Source: Euperipatoides rowelli
Lineage: Eukaryota > Onychophora > Udeonychophora > Euonychophora > Peripatopsidae
Length of the DNA stretch: 17,840 bases
Assembly (NCBI GenBank): GCA_003024985.2
Contig: PXIH01S0007252.1
Direction: 5' to 3' (one strand)
Every line of letters starts with the position of its first letter. Position 1 is the first letter of the stretch. The position numbers and the translations under genes were made by a program. Positions 17,806 to 17,840 of the stretch are shown here, in pieces. Below the pieces are notes generated by a model. The model was not told the DNA's origin, did no database searches, and was given only the letters and a program-made list of their open reading frames with translations.

Positions 17806-17840
17806 TTTTTTCAGTTGTAAAATTTATTACATACTTGGTT

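Overview
The window is AT-rich (roughly 70% A+T by eye) animal-type DNA and contains no intact, confidently identified protein gene. I infer a metazoan, probably a marine invertebrate. The evidence is decayed hAT, mariner and Tc1 transposases, short non-autonomous DNA transposons with target-site duplications, tRNA-like pol III boxes, many simple repeats, and no operons, ribosome binding sites or dense coding. The words 'gtaggccta' and 'tacagtata' recur; I associate them with echinoderm-like genomes, but only weakly.

Layout. 430-530: two hAT-like element ends lie almost head to head. 700-2625 (minus): a decayed ZMYM1-like hAT transposase that keeps the N-terminal basic block, ILDSTPDI, GQSHDNATNM and the C-terminal AERSF dimerisation block, but has lost the zinc-finger section. 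2934-3365: a minisatellite of about ten 45-bp units. 3755-4105: a hAT-type MITE. 4457-4620 (minus): a tRNA-like SINE candidate. 6145-6486 (minus): a mariner-type transposase pseudogene with its catalytic core deleted and a hairpin at the junction. 8089-8459: a large foldback palindrome. 8764-9172: a hAT MITE with an exact 8-bp duplication. 10629-10766: a 45-codon ORF with a clear signal peptide, the best candidate for host coding sequence. 12553-12788: a degenerate hAT-like MITE. 13575-13830: the 5' part of a Tc1-like transposase. 13922-14498: a Charlie-like hAT remnant. 15098-15277: an acidic coding-like block with an internal duplication. 16335-16669: a TIR element with arms of about 45 bp. 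17301-17615: a hAT MITE with an exact 8-bp duplication. 17727-17800: a second tRNA-like head.

The parts do not act as a pathway. The window reads as an intergenic or intronic transposon graveyard. The most notable patterns are a shared internal motif (AAAGCTTATCAAAATATT) repeated inside several MITEs, two MITEs with exact 8-bp duplications, and the unlisted small secreted-type ORF at 10629. All protein-family assignments come from motif recognition while reading, not from searches.
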